A stretch of 64,000 nucleotides of DNA. Origin: Lasiodiplodia sp. COLG20 (lineage: Eukaryota; Ascomycota; Dothideomycetes; Botryosphaeriales; Botryosphaeriaceae). Under the pieces are notes generated by a model. The model was not told the DNA's origin and made no database searches. It was given only the letters and a program-made list of their open reading frames with translations. Each line of letters opens with the position of its first letter. Position 1 is the first letter of the stretch. Below are positions 63,770 to 64,000 of this stretch, piece after piece. The position numbers were made by a program, and so were the translations under genes. Location: NCBI GenBank assembly GCA_009801085.1, contig VNWV01000013.1, positions 248,001 to 312,000 on the forward strand, in the 5' to 3' direction.

Positions 63770-64000
63770 ATGGCCGGGTCGTCGGAAACCGCCCGAGGGC
63801 TGCGCCTCCTATCCCTAGGTAAATTTGTCCTTCAGATGACATGGAATGATAGCTGACAAAGCCCAGATGGCGGTGGAATTCGCGGGCTATCAGAACTTCT
63901 CATTATTGAGGAGATCATGAAACGTATTCAACACCAGTCGAATCTGCGACATGTTCCACGACCTGCTGAATACTTTGACTTGATTGGTGGCACAAGCACT
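63770..64000 (+). CDS. patatin-like phospholipase domain, 5' end only
   Basis: Exon 1 is 63770-63818; the intron 63819-63866 (GTAAAT..GCCCAG, branch GCTGAC) is followed by exon 2 running off the window. The joined text reads LRLLSLDGGGIRGLSELLI and ends EYFDLIGGTST. GGGIRG is the oxyanion-hole loop and GTST is the start of the GTSTG nucleophile motif, so the catalytic Ser lies at the very end of the window. An Asp further on would complete the dyad. In fungi this exact type of patatin often leads a larger protein with NB-ARC and TPR or ankyrin repeats. Whether that holds here cannot be seen. Confidence 0.88.

Overview
The window is from a filamentous ascomycete (Pezizomycotina). Coding genes are split by many short introns (47 to 122 bp) with GT..AG ends and CTRAC-type branch sites. 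The gene families are typical of that group: HET-domain proteins, Zn2Cys6 regulators, DUF3632, fungal PD-(D/E)XK proteins, a BBE-type FAD oxidase and an arylsulfotransferase-like protein. The class or species cannot be fixed from the sequence. No rRNA, tRNA or CRISPR array was found.

Layout. 0-12 kb: 3' part of an ankyrin protein, a stand-alone GIY-YIG (T5orf172) ORF, a six-exon epimerase-like gene, a PD-(D/E)XK nuclease-like protein, a DUF3632 gene and an unknown gene. Two solo LTRs of one family sit here, each with a perfect 5-bp target-site duplication. 12-20 kb: an F-box-like gene and two HET genes. 22-33 kb: a secreted FAD oxidase, two polytopic membrane glycoproteins (one broken by an in-frame TGA) and a third HET gene. 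33-40 kb: a possible sugar-use cluster made of an MFS sugar porter, a Zn2Cys6 regulator and a Gfo/Idh/MocA dehydrogenase. The divergent promoter of the last two holds a 38-bp tandem array of CGG-N7-CGG sites. 40-48 kb: chimeric gene debris, a second Zn2Cys6 regulator, an intact SDR, a broken SDR and an unknown 530-residue protein. 49-60 kb: GH18 chitinase, DMT/TPT transporter, GT31-type glycosyltransferase with an apple/PAN-like tail, arylsulfotransferase-like protein and a large membrane protein. 60-64 kb: a fourth HET gene and the start of a patatin-like protein.

The window reads as an accessory, fast-changing region. Four HET genes, a HET fragment, an ankyrin protein and a patatin start are families linked in fungi to nonself recognition and programmed cell death; that link is family knowledge, not shown here. 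Several genes carry fresh single lesions in otherwise fully open multi-exon frames: TAG at the third zinc ligand of a Zn2Cys6 regulator, TGA in a membrane protein, and TAA plus a frameshift in an SDR. Gene pieces have also been copied to new places. Exon models were built by hand from splice motifs and reading-frame closure; no RNA evidence was available.
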